A stretch of 37,253 bases of DNA from positions 1 to 37,253 of the forward strand of contig JAFRHH010000056.1 of the NCBI GenBank assembly GCA_017433405.1. The letters run 5' to 3'. Every line of letters starts with the position of its first letter. Within the stretch, counting starts at the first letter, position 1. Source of the stretch: Clostridia bacterium (GTDB taxonomy: Bacteria > Bacillota > Clostridia > Christensenellales > Aristaeellaceae). Made by a program: the position numbers and the translations under genes. Under the pieces are notes generated by a model. The model searched no databases. It was not told the origin of the DNA and worked only from the letters and a program-made list of their open reading frames with translations. Shown piece after piece: positions 1 to 7,210 of the stretch.

Positions 1-59
1 CCTTTCCGCGGACGCCGGAAACGCCCTGACCGCCGGAGAGCTGGCCGCCGAGGCGGAGC
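1..59. repeat. 59-bp perfect direct repeat of 950-1008 at the window edge
   Basis: Bases 1-59 are identical to 950-1008, which lie within the signal-peptide-proximal coding sequence of the next gene. Identity ends at base 60/1009. In the first copy the sequence has no sensible reading in the minus-strand gene it interrupts. A short exact repeat exactly at a contig edge is most easily explained as an assembly artefact, though a true duplication is possible. Confidence 0.85.
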
Positions 60-560
60 CCCAGTATGCGCCATGAAGGCGCGGATCTCCGCCTCGCTCG
101 GCAGCGAGGCGCGCCGCTCCGGGAAGGTCCATCTCTGCGTCGCCTCGAGGGAGGGCTCCGACGCCGGGGCCGGGGCGGGCTTCGGCTCGCGCGCGGGCGC
201 CGGGGCCGGTTCCGGATCAGGCACCGGTTCGGGCGCCGGTTCCGGCTCGGGTTCCGGTTCCGGCTCCGGTTCGGGTTCGGGTTCCGGCTCCGGAGCGGGG
301 GGCGCCGAATCCCAGCTGCTCGCCAGGGGGGGAAGTTCCGCCCCCGCATACAGCAGGTCCCCGCAATAGGGGCAGTAAAAATTCGGCTCCCGGCCGGGCT
401 CGGTTTCCGTCGGCGGATATCCGCCCTCCACCCGGCACTCCTCCAGGGCCACGGCCCCCTGCTTACAGAGGCAGTCCTCCGCCCGGGCGGGACCGACGGA
501 GATCCCCAGGATCAGGAACATCGACAGCAACAGGGACAGGATTTTCATTCGGTTTTTCAT
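1..560 (-). CDS. Secreted Glu-Pro-rich protein with CxxC pairs, 3' end missing
   Basis: This is an open frame on the minus strand from ATG at 560 running off the left edge without a stop. A GGGAGG ribosome binding site lies 5-10 bases upstream. The N-terminus is a typical signal peptide: basic MKNRMK, a Leu-rich core, and an ARA cleavage site near residue 27. It is followed by CLC, a further Cys and [10 protein letters not shown], which could be a zinc-ribbon-like or disulfide-bonded module. Next comes a long Glu-Pro/Ala-Pro linker (roughly residues 85-125), typical of a spacer across or along the cell wall, and then a start of ordered sequence ([19 protein letters not shown]). The last 59 bases duplicate 950-1008 and read as an Arg/Pro-rich run, so real coding sequence probably stops near position 60. 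The product is likely extracytoplasmic; I cannot assign a function. Confidence 0.7.
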   Translation of the reverse strand, partial: MKNRMKILSLLLSMFLILGISVGPARAEDCLCKQGAVALEECRVEGGYPPTETEPGREPNFYCPYCGDLLYAGAELPPLASSWDSAPPAPEPEPEPEPEPEPEPEPEPAPEPVPDPEPAPAPAREPKPAPAPASEPSLEATQRWTFPERRASLPSEAEIRAFMAHTGAPPRRPALRRSGRFRRPRK

Positions 561-603
561 CGGGCATGCCTCCCGGCCGGGGTCGAGAAGAAAACGGGAA
601 ACG

Positions 604-647
604 AAGAGGAGACAGAACGACGAACGTGCATCAGCCTTCAGAGAAGG
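604..647 (+). repeat. Possible degenerate copy of the SD-carrying repeat (3' half)
   Basis: The stretch GACAGAACGACGAACGTG followed by a GCC-TTCA-AGA pattern resembles the 3' half of the repeat family seen elsewhere (GACAGAATGGCAGACGTG, GCCGTTCACAGAG). There are several mismatches and no stem is preserved. It lies in the divergent intergenic region about 200 bases before the next gene, so it does not serve as that gene's ribosome binding site. Confidence 0.3.
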
Positions 648-663
648 AAACGAATCTATACGC

Positions 664-692
664 ATTATACCATAAAGCATCCGGAGACGGAA
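664..692 (-). promoter_or_regulatory. Promoter for the leftward secreted-protein gene
   Basis: On the minus strand there is an extended -10 box, TGGTATAAT, with TATAAT at 669-664. The -35 region at 692-687 (TTCCGT) is poor, which fits an extended -10 promoter. It is about 100 bases upstream of the ATG at 560. Confidence 0.55.
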
Positions 693-746
693 TCCCCCAG
701 ATCCTGTGAGGCGCCGGGGAACCGACCACAGGAGGTTTCCGGACGA

Positions 747-776
747 TTGTCAGACACGGCGAAAATATGCTATACT
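747..776 (+). promoter_or_regulatory. Sigma-A-type promoter for the 846-5977 operon
   Basis: TTGTCA at 747-752 and TATACT at 771-776 are separated by 18 bases. The predicted start near 783 gives a leader of about 60 bases before ATG at 846. No other promoter is visible before the two downstream genes, which overlap or nearly touch, so this probably drives all three. Confidence 0.65.
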
Positions 777-845
777 TTATTATCTGTATCTTTACCGGCA
801 GGCGAGGCAGGCCGCCGGAGCGAGGGAAAGAAAGGGGAACCGAAG

Positions 846-2087
846 ATGAAAAAATGGATCCGGATTCTGAGCACCGCCATCATGGCGCTGAGCCTGGCCT
901 TCGGCGCCGGGGCGGAAAGCCCGGCCACCCCCGGGCCCGCTGAAGCCGGCCTTTCCGCGGACGCCGGAAACGCCCTGACCGCCGGAGAGCTGGCCGCCGA
1001 GGCGGAGCGGCTCAAGGCGATGGCCCTCGCCGCCTCCCCCATCAACGATCCGGCCGGGGAGGACGCCCGGTACGAGGACGGAATCCTTCATCAATACGAA
1101 TTCGGCGCCCTTTACTGCGACCGGGCGGAGATGACGGCGGAAACGGAGATTCAGGCCTTTTCCGCCTCGGCGGGGGACGCCCTGCAGCCCCGGGGAAAAG
1201 GGATCGACAGCCGCTTCGACGAAATTACCGCCCTATACCCCAACGGGAATCCGTCGCTGGCCGGAACCCGGGAGGCGGCGCTGCTCTATCTCGACGAGGG
1301 CGAGGCGGGGAGCTTCCGCTACGGCATGATCCTTCGGGACGGGCAGCGGATTCAGCAGCTTGTCTACGGGGCGGTCGAAAAGGAAGGAGAGCAGTTTCGG
1401 ATGGCCCGGCTGACCTACAGCCTGCAGGGCGGGATCGTCAGCGGGATTCAGGCCACCGGGCTCGGAGCGGCGGGGCTGGCGGACAGCAGCCTTCGGAACG
1501 AGCTTTATCAGGAGGTTCGGAATCTTACGGGAGAAACCGGGTATACCCGCGTTCAGAGCTCCGAAGTCGGAACCGATCTGACCCCCTTCGGGCCGGAGGA
1601 TCTGCGTTTCGGCGAATTTCAGCTCGACGGGGCCACCCCGGAAAGCATGCCCGGGCAGCCGGAGGTTTTCGGGCCCGAGGAATGGGAGGGGGACGCCTCC
1701 GTCATCCGGGTCGTCGGCGAGGGATACGAGGCGGTTTTCAGGTGCGAGGCGGACGGGAGCCGGCCCCGGCTCTGGACCTTCGACATTACGGGAGAGGATC
1801 TGGAGGGACCCCGGGCCGTTCGGCTGGGGGACGCCCTTTTCGAGGACATGAACCGGTTCCGCCACGGGGAGAACGAAACCGACGGCGTGACCGAGCTGCT
1901 CTACGGCGAGAACGGGAAAGCCCCCTTCGGCCTGGCCAACTACGCCGGGGACGACGGGATGAGCCTGACCTACGCGACCACCCTCAGCGACGGACGGGAG
2001 ATGACCATGACCCTGCGGTACGAGGGGGCCACGCTGACGGGGCTCTATATGATCGCCGAGGAGGGAAACACGAACCGTGAGGATTGA
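846..2087 (+). CDS. Secreted protein of unknown function
   Basis: A 413-residue protein. The start was placed at ATG 846 because a purine-rich ribosome binding site (AAAGGGG) precedes it and a signal peptide begins there (MKKWIRILSTAIMALSLAFG, cleavage likely after AGA near residue 24). The longer open frame upstream is not coding in character. The mature part is acidic, with no transmembrane segment or lipobox. It contains repeated beta-rich stretches of the type LYLDEGEAGSFRYGMILRDG and MTMTLRYEGATLTGLYMIAEE, like secreted scaffold or substrate-binding folds, but I recognise no named family. Its stop overlaps the start of the next gene by 11 bases, so the two are translationally coupled. 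Bases 950-1008 recur at the window edge. Confidence 0.8.
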   Translation: MKKWIRILSTAIMALSLAFGAGAESPATPGPAEAGLSADAGNALTAGELAAEAERLKAMALAASPINDPAGEDARYEDGILHQYEFGALYCDRAEMTAETEIQAFSASAGDALQPRGKGIDSRFDEITALYPNGNPSLAGTREAALLYLDEGEAGSFRYGMILRDGQRIQQLVYGAVEKEGEQFRMARLTYSLQGGIVSGIQATGLGAAGLADSSLRNELYQEVRNLTGETGYTRVQSSEVGTDLTPFGPEDLRFGEFQLDGATPESMPGQPEVFGPEEWEGDASVIRVVGEGYEAVFRCEADGSRPRLWTFDITGEDLEGPRAVRLGDALFEDMNRFRHGENETDGVTELLYGENGKAPFGLANYAGDDGMSLTYATTLSDGREMTMTLRYEGATLTGLYMIAEEGNTNRED

Positions 2088-4779
2088 TCTGACCTGCCCC
2101 GCGGAGGTCTTTCGGGTCGAGCTTCCGACGGAAGCCCTGCCGGCGGCCGGCCTTCTGCTTTACAACCTCAGCGACCGGGTCATCGCCAGCGTTGAGGCGA
2201 CGATCACGCTGAAGGACGAAAAGGGCCAGGAGCGGGAGAAGGTGGTTTACCGCGCGCGCGCCCTCAACGGGCGGCCCCATTCCACCTTCCGGATGAGCGT
2301 ACCCTGCCCGGCGGAGCCGGAGAACCGGAGCGCCGACGCCCTGATCGGCAAGGTCTGGTTCGCGGACAACGCCGTATGGCGGCGGAATCCCGCCGCGGAA
2401 ACCGAATATGAGCCCAACGCGCTGCCCATCAGCCCGGCGCTGACGGCGCTCAAATACGCGGCGGGGGAGACGGCGGTCGGCTTTCCCAGCCAGCAGGACG
2501 GGCTCTGGATCTGCGTATGCGGCCGGCCGAACCCCGACCGGGCCGAGGTCTGCGCCCGATGCCGGCAGGAGAAGGCCTTCGTTTTCGCCCGGTTTAACCG
2601 GGAGGCCGTCGAGACCCAGGTCAGCCAGCGGGAGCGGCAGCTGGAGCTGGGCACCCGCAGCGCCCGGGAGGATACGCTGCGGCTGCAGCGGATTCGGGAA
2701 GAGGAATACAATCGGACAAAAAGCCGGAGAGCCCGGCGGATTCATATCGCGATCCTCGCCGCCTTCGCCCTCGCGGTGACCGCGGGGGCCTGGTTCGTCG
2801 GCGCGCCGGCGGTTCAGCTGATCGAAGGGCGGCGCGCCATCGAGGAAGACCGCTTCCCGGAGGCGGAAGCCATTTTCAGCCGCCTCGGAAGCTTCGGGGA
2901 CGCGGAAGCTCAGCTGGCCGAAGCCCGGTACCGGCAGGCCCGGAAAACCGCGGAGGAGAGCCGGGACCCGGCGGAGCTGGCCGCCGCCGCGGAAGCCCTT
3001 CGGGCCATTCCCGACCGGGAGGAGGCCGCCGCGGCCGCCGACGAGGCCGAGATCCGGGCGGGAAACCTGCTGCTGGCCGGCGGAGACCGGGAGGGCGCGA
3101 TGGCCGCCGCCGGACGGGCCCGGGAAGGCGCCCCGGGACGGGAAACCCTCCGGCAGGACTGCCTCTACGCCGAGGCGACGGAGCTCCTCGGCAACAAGGA
3201 ATTTGAAAAGGCGCGGACGATCTTTCTCCGGCTCGGCAGCTACGGCGACGCGGCGGAGAAGGCTTCGGCCTGCGTTTACGAGCCGACGCTGCAGCTGATC
3301 GAGGACGGCCTCTACGACGAGGCGATCACCGCGCTGAGCGGCATCAGCGGATACCAGGACAGCCGGGAGCTGATCCTGAAATGCCACTATCTCAAGGGCA
3401 TGATGCTCGAGCGGGCCGGGGATCCCGACGGCGCCGCCGCGGAATACCTGCTGGCCGCCGACTGGGACGACGCGAAGGACAAGGCCATGGCCATGATCTA
3501 CGCCCAGGCGGAAGCGGCCCTGGCCACCGGGGACATCGCGAAGGCGGCGCCTCTCTACAGCGCCATTCCCGACTATCCCGGGGCGAAGGAAAAGAGCCGG
3601 GAATGCTATTACGCCCTGGCGGAAAAGAGCTACGGCGACACGGAATACCTGAGAACCCTCGAGCTGCTCGCGGAGGTACCGGACGACTACAGGGACACGG
3701 CGTCCCTCCGGAAAAAGAGCGCCTTCCAGGCCGGAAGCGCCGCCCTCGAGCGGGAGGAATGGGAAACGGCGGCCGGGCTGCTGGAGCAGGCCGGGGACGA
3801 AAAGGGCGCCGCGGGAAAGCTGGAGGCCGCGCGGGAGGCCTGGGCCGGTACGCTGATCGAGGCCGGGGACCTCAGCCGGGCCGAGGGGGTCATCAAGGCG
3901 ATGGCGGAAGGCGAAAAACGGGACAGCCTGATGAAGCATCTGACCTGGACCCGGCTCAGGGGCCGGCTCGAGAACGGCGGGGATCCGGAGGAAATTCTCG
4001 GGGAGCTGCTGGCCCTCGGAGACTGGCCGGAGGCCAGGGACACCATCGCCGGGATCTATTACCGGCTCGGGGAGGAAGCGGCGGAGCGGAAGGAAGCCCT
4101 GGCCGCCGCCGACCTTTTCGAGGCGGCCGGGGACTATCCCGGCGCGAAGGAGAAGGCCCAGGAGCAGTACGACGCCTATTACGGGGAGCGGGCCCGGGCC
4201 ATCCTCGAGGCCATGGAACAGAAGGAATTCGCCCTGGCGGTCACGCTGCTCGAAAGCCTGAACCTCGAAAAGCTCCCGGAGAGCTACGCGGGGCTTCGGG
4301 AGATGCTTCCCCAGGCCCGGTACGAGGCGGGGATCGCCCTGTACGACAGCGGGAAGATCTACGAGGCGCTGCCCTACTTCCGGGCCGCGGCGCCGGAAAA
4401 CCGGCGGGCCGCCAACCGGCTGAAGGCCCCCTGCTATCTGATTCTCGGAAAATGGGCGGACCGGGAGGGACGGATTCAGGCGGAATTCCGCGAGGACGGA
4501 AGCTGCCGGATCGCCGGGGAGGAGATGCTCTTCCGCATGCCGGACAACTACAGCCTCGAAACCGGGAAGAGCGCCGGGGAAATGGCGAACACCATCCGGG
4601 TCTCCGATCTGACGGAGGGCCATCTCGGCCTCCGGGATCTTCGGAGCGATCCGCCGACCCTGTACAGCCTGACCCGGTCGGACGGGAACGCCACGGACAG
4701 CGCGGCCGCGAACCAGGAGGGGCACAGCGACCCGGAGGAAGGCGGGAGCGAAGACTTCACCGTCGCAGACGAGGAATAA
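2077..4779 (+). CDS. Membrane-anchored zinc-ribbon and TPR-like repeat protein
   Basis: A 900-residue protein starting at GTG 2077, 11 bases inside the previous gene, with GAGGAGGG about 12 bases upstream. An N-terminal beta-domain (1-135) precedes a CxCGxxN-x7-CxxC zinc ribbon (about 144-166, WICVCGRPNP...CARC). A basic stretch, predicted helical, leads to a single membrane segment (about 222-245). The rest is a long array of TPR/Sel1-like helical hairpins (about 250-780), with recurring elements such as FPEAEAIFSRLGSFGDAEA, FEKARTIFLRLGSYGDAAE and LPYFRAAAPENRRAA. A small beta-rich domain follows near 800-870 (LGKWADREGRIQAEF...) and then an acidic tail. Zinc-ribbon and TPR membrane proteins of this sort are common in Clostridia and are assumed to be scaffolds. 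The exact role is unknown; a link to envelope assembly is inferred from its secreted neighbour and the acyltransferase downstream. Confidence 0.85.
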   Translation: MRIDLTCPAEVFRVELPTEALPAAGLLLYNLSDRVIASVEATITLKDEKGQEREKVVYRARALNGRPHSTFRMSVPCPAEPENRSADALIGKVWFADNAVWRRNPAAETEYEPNALPISPALTALKYAAGETAVGFPSQQDGLWICVCGRPNPDRAEVCARCRQEKAFVFARFNREAVETQVSQRERQLELGTRSAREDTLRLQRIREEEYNRTKSRRARRIHIAILAAFALAVTAGAWFVGAPAVQLIEGRRAIEEDRFPEAEAIFSRLGSFGDAEAQLAEARYRQARKTAEESRDPAELAAAAEALRAIPDREEAAAAADEAEIRAGNLLLAGGDREGAMAAAGRAREGAPGRETLRQDCLYAEATELLGNKEFEKARTIFLRLGSYGDAAEKASACVYEPTLQLIEDGLYDEAITALSGISGYQDSRELILKCHYLKGMMLERAGDPDGAAAEYLLAADWDDAKDKAMAMIYAQAEAALATGDIAKAAPLYSAIPDYPGAKEKSRECYYALAEKSYGDTEYLRTLELLAEVPDDYRDTASLRKKSAFQAGSAALEREEWETAAGLLEQAGDEKGAAGKLEAAREAWAGTLIEAGDLSRAEGVIKAMAEGEKRDSLMKHLTWTRLRGRLENGGDPEEILGELLALGDWPEARDTIAGIYYRLGEEAAERKEALAAADLFEAAGDYPGAKEKAQEQYDAYYGERARAILEAMEQKEFALAVTLLESLNLEKLPESYAGLREMLPQARYEAGIALYDSGKIYEALPYFRAAAPENRRAANRLKAPCYLILGKWADREGRIQAEFREDGSCRIAGEEMLFRMPDNYSLETGKSAGEMANTIRVSDLTEGHLGLRDLRSDPPTLYSLTRSDGNATDSAAANQEGHSDPEEGGSEDFTVADEE

Positions 4780-4792
4780 GGATGAAAGCAAC

Positions 4793-5977
4793 ATGAAAGC
4801 AAGGCGGATTCCCCCGCTGGACGGACTGCGGACGATCATGATCGGGATCGTCAGCTGGTTCCATATCTGGCAGCAGAGCTGGCTCCAGCCCTTCATCGGC
4901 CGGACCAGCCTCGACTGGCTGGTTCGGAGCGGGTATATCTGGGTCGACGGGACGGTGCTCATGAGCGCCTTCCTCCTGTACCTTCCCTACGCCCGGGCCG
5001 CCCGGGGGGAAGGCGATCTCCCGGACATCCGGGAATTTTACCGGCGGCGTGCCCGGCGGATCCTGCCCTCCCACTATTTCATTACCCTCCTCACATTTTT
5101 CGCCATCTGCCTCCCTTGGAACCTCTACGGCGGAAACGGGCCCTGGATGGTTAAGGATCTCGCGACCCACCTGACCTTCACCTTTCCCTTTTTCTACGAC
5201 ACCTATGTCGCGACGCCCCTGGGAGCCGCCAGCTGGACCCTCGCCATCGAGGCCCAGGCCTATCTGCTCTTTCCCTGGATCGCCCGGGCCTTCATGAAGG
5301 CGCCCTTCCGGACGGCGGGGATCATGCTCCTGATCTGCTTCGGATTCCGGGCCTGGTGCCTCTGGGGACTGCGGGATTTTTCCATGGTCGTCAACCAGCT
5401 GATCAACTTTCTCGACGTCTACGTCATCGGCATCGCCGGGGCGATCCTCTACACCCGGATCGAGGCCCGGGCCGGGAAGGCAGACACCCGGGAAAAAGGA
5501 ATCACCCGGATCGCCGCGGCCCTCGTCTTTTTCGCCGCCGGGGCCGGGCTCGTCCGGCTCCTTCAGTTTCAGGCGGGAACCAACGGATATCCCCAGATTC
5601 AGGCGCGGCAGATGATCTGGCGCCCGGCCTACGCCCTTCTTTTTCTCGGGATCATGCTGGGAAGCAGCTTCGGCCCGCGGCCGCTGCGGGCGGTTCTGGG
5701 AAACCGGGTCACCCGCTTTCTCGGGGGAATCAGCATGAACTACTACCTGATTCACCAGGTGATCGTGGTCCATCTGAAGCGAATTCATTTCCCGCCCTCG
5801 GTCAGCGAGACCCCGAACATGGCCGGGGAGCAGCCCTGGCAGAACCAGTTTACCATGGCGGCCTTCGGACTGAGCCTGGCCGCCGCCATCCTGATTACCT
5901 ACGGAATCGAGAAGCCCTGCGGGAGGCTCCAGGACCAATGGCGGGCACGAAAAAAGGCCTCCGCGGGGGAAGCCTGA
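4793..5977 (+). CDS. Acyltransferase 3 family integral membrane protein (OafA/YrhL type)
   Basis: A 394-residue polytopic membrane protein. It opens with the family hallmark PPLDGLRTIMIGIVSWFHIW, containing the conserved Arg and His of acyltransferase-3 proteins, and continues with about ten hydrophobic segments. Members transfer acetyl or other acyl groups to extracellular polysaccharides, peptidoglycan or lipids. The substrate here is unknown; its position after two extracytoplasmic proteins suggests a cell-surface polymer. Start ATG 4793 follows AAGGA by about 10 bases and lies 13 bases after the previous stop, so it is the third gene of the operon. Unusually, the last codons (KKASAGEA) are encoded by the first unit of a triplicated terminator repeat that belongs to the opposing araC-type gene. 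Confidence 0.92.
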   Translation: MKARRIPPLDGLRTIMIGIVSWFHIWQQSWLQPFIGRTSLDWLVRSGYIWVDGTVLMSAFLLYLPYARAARGEGDLPDIREFYRRRARRILPSHYFITLLTFFAICLPWNLYGGNGPWMVKDLATHLTFTFPFFYDTYVATPLGAASWTLAIEAQAYLLFPWIARAFMKAPFRTAGIMLLICFGFRAWCLWGLRDFSMVVNQLINFLDVYVIGIAGAILYTRIEARAGKADTREKGITRIAAALVFFAAGAGLVRLLQFQAGTNGYPQIQARQMIWRPAYALLFLGIMLGSSFGPRPLRAVLGNRVTRFLGGISMNYYLIHQVIVVHLKRIHFPPSVSETPNMAGEQPWQNQFTMAAFGLSLAAAILITYGIEKPCGRLQDQWRARKKASAGEA

Positions 5978-6070
5978 ATCAACGGCGGGCTCGAAAAAGG
6001 CCTCCGCGGGGGAAGCCTGAATCAACGGCGGGCTCGAAAAAAGGCCTCCGCGGGGGAAGCCTGAACCGGC
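5940..6070 (-). terminator. Three tandem intrinsic terminators (about 43-bp repeat)
   Basis: A 43-44-base unit occurs three times (hairpins at 5956-5974, 5999-6017 and 6043-6061). Read on the minus strand each unit is GGCTTCC-CCCGC-GGAGGCC, a 7-bp stem with one G-U pair and a 5-base loop. It is followed directly by five or six T residues (A-runs at 5950-5955, 5994-5998 and 6037-6042 on the plus strand). That is a textbook intrinsic terminator for the araC-type gene ending at 6138. The units differ by one A in the A-run and a few substitutions. The most distal unit overlaps the end of the acyltransferase gene. Confidence 0.85.
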
Positions 6071-6137
6071 CCGGGCCGGGACTGGAACGGATTCCGGACA
6101 GAAAGGCGGACACGAACGGACGTTTACCGCGAAGGCG

Positions 6138-7055
6138 CTATTTCTTCGCCGCCCGTTTTTTCGGGGCCACCCCCCGAATCGTCGCGCTCGGAACCGAGGC
6201 CTGCTTCATAAAGGCGCTCGGGGAGATTCCCACGATATGCTTAAACTGCTTCGAGAAATGGTAGGGATCCTGCATGCCGACCTCGACGCCGGCCTGGCGG
6301 ACGGAACAGTTCTGATCCCGCAGGAGCTCCTTCGCCCGCTCCATTTTACAATGGAGCACATAGGAGAGGGGCGGCATCCCCACCTCCGCCACGAAGCGCT
6401 TCCGGAAGGTTTCCATCGGCATTCGGGAGATGGCCGCCATTTCCGCCAGGGAGAAATTATCCCGATACTGATTGGCGCGAAGGGTATCCACCACCTTGGC
6501 GATTTCATGGGAGAGCATCGCGTCCATCGCCACGGGCTGGCCCCAGTGGGAAGCGATCATCCCGTACATCAGGTGCTGCAGCTGATAGGTCGCGTCCGCC
6601 GTTCCGGAATGGCGGACGATCACCTGGACGATCTGCTCGGCGAGGTAGACCTGGGACGGCAGGGCGCCCTGGCGCAGCGGCCGGTGCAGAAGCGCCCCCA
6701 TTTTCCGGACCACCATCGGGCTCAGGGGCCCCTCCAGCGCGATCCACAGACAGCGGGCAACCTCCTCCGTTTCGATCACGCAGGCCTTATCGCCCCCGGG
6801 GAGAAAGCAGGTAAACCCCGCCGAAAGCACCAGCTCGTTCCCATCCCAGCGGAGCAGGATTTCGCCCTTTTCCACGACGAGCCAGACCCACTGATCATGC
6901 TGATTCAGCGGATAGCTCCCCCGGTCCAGCACAAAGGAGCCGGCGGCATTAATCCACGCCCCGCTGGCCCGGGTCAGACTTCCCGGCTTATGTACCCCCT
7001 CCACCACGAGGGACTCCATCGACTCGGGAACCGTATGCAGAAGAAAGGATTTCAT
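6138..7055 (-). CDS. AraC/XylS family transcriptional regulator
   Basis: A 305-residue protein with an N-terminal cupin-like sensing domain (about 1-170, including a WVWLVVEKGEILLRWDGN stretch) and a C-terminal double helix-turn-helix (about 190-290). The hallmark run FSLAEMAAISRMPMETFRKRF ... VEVGMQDPYHFSKQFKHIVGISPSAF fits AraC regulators that bind sugars or related ligands. Start ATG 7055 has GGAGG seven bases upstream. It is transcribed away from the glycosyltransferase gene and toward the acyltransferase operon, and it has its own promoter and three terminators. A short basic tail (APKKRAAKK) ends the protein. Target genes cannot be told from sequence; the palindrome at its promoter suggests autoregulation. 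Confidence 0.93.
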   Translation of the reverse strand: MKSFLLHTVPESMESLVVEGVHKPGSLTRASGAWINAAGSFVLDRGSYPLNQHDQWVWLVVEKGEILLRWDGNELVLSAGFTCFLPGGDKACVIETEEVARCLWIALEGPLSPMVVRKMGALLHRPLRQGALPSQVYLAEQIVQVIVRHSGTADATYQLQHLMYGMIASHWGQPVAMDAMLSHEIAKVVDTLRANQYRDNFSLAEMAAISRMPMETFRKRFVAEVGMPPLSYVLHCKMERAKELLRDQNCSVRQAGVEVGMQDPYHFSKQFKHIVGISPSAFMKQASVPSATIRGVAPKKRAAKK

Positions 7056-7091
7056 GGCTTATCCTCCATCCGGCGCAACCAAATATGACAA

Positions 7092-7133
7092 ATACTTGGA
7101 CTAAGTATACGCTTCCGGCTTCCGCTTTGTCAA
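7092..7133 (-). promoter_or_regulatory. Promoter and overlapping palindrome upstream of the AraC-type gene
   Basis: On the minus strand, TTGACA (7133-7128) and TATACT (7109-7104) are separated by 18 bases, close to consensus. A palindrome ATACTT-N5-AAGTAT (7092-7108) covers the -10 box and the predicted start point. A protein bound there would block this promoter, so it is a candidate operator, possibly for the AraC-type protein itself. Confidence 0.7.
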
Positions 7134-7210
7134 GGGAGCGCGGGCGGGGAAAACCCGAAAGGAACAAGAAAAATACCCGGACAGCACAGCAGACAGAAAG
7201 AAGGCCCGGC

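Noticed and set aside
73-369. Gly-Ser repeat protein on the plus strand
   Set aside because: Complementary reading of the Glu-Pro codon repeat in the leftward secreted protein, which has a signal peptide and ribosome binding site.
1984-4962. 992-residue open frame on the minus strand
   Set aside because: Antisense shadow of the zinc-ribbon/TPR and acyltransferase genes in high-GC DNA; composition is Pro/Arg/Gly-rich without domains, and the plus-strand genes have ribosome binding sites and recognisable features.
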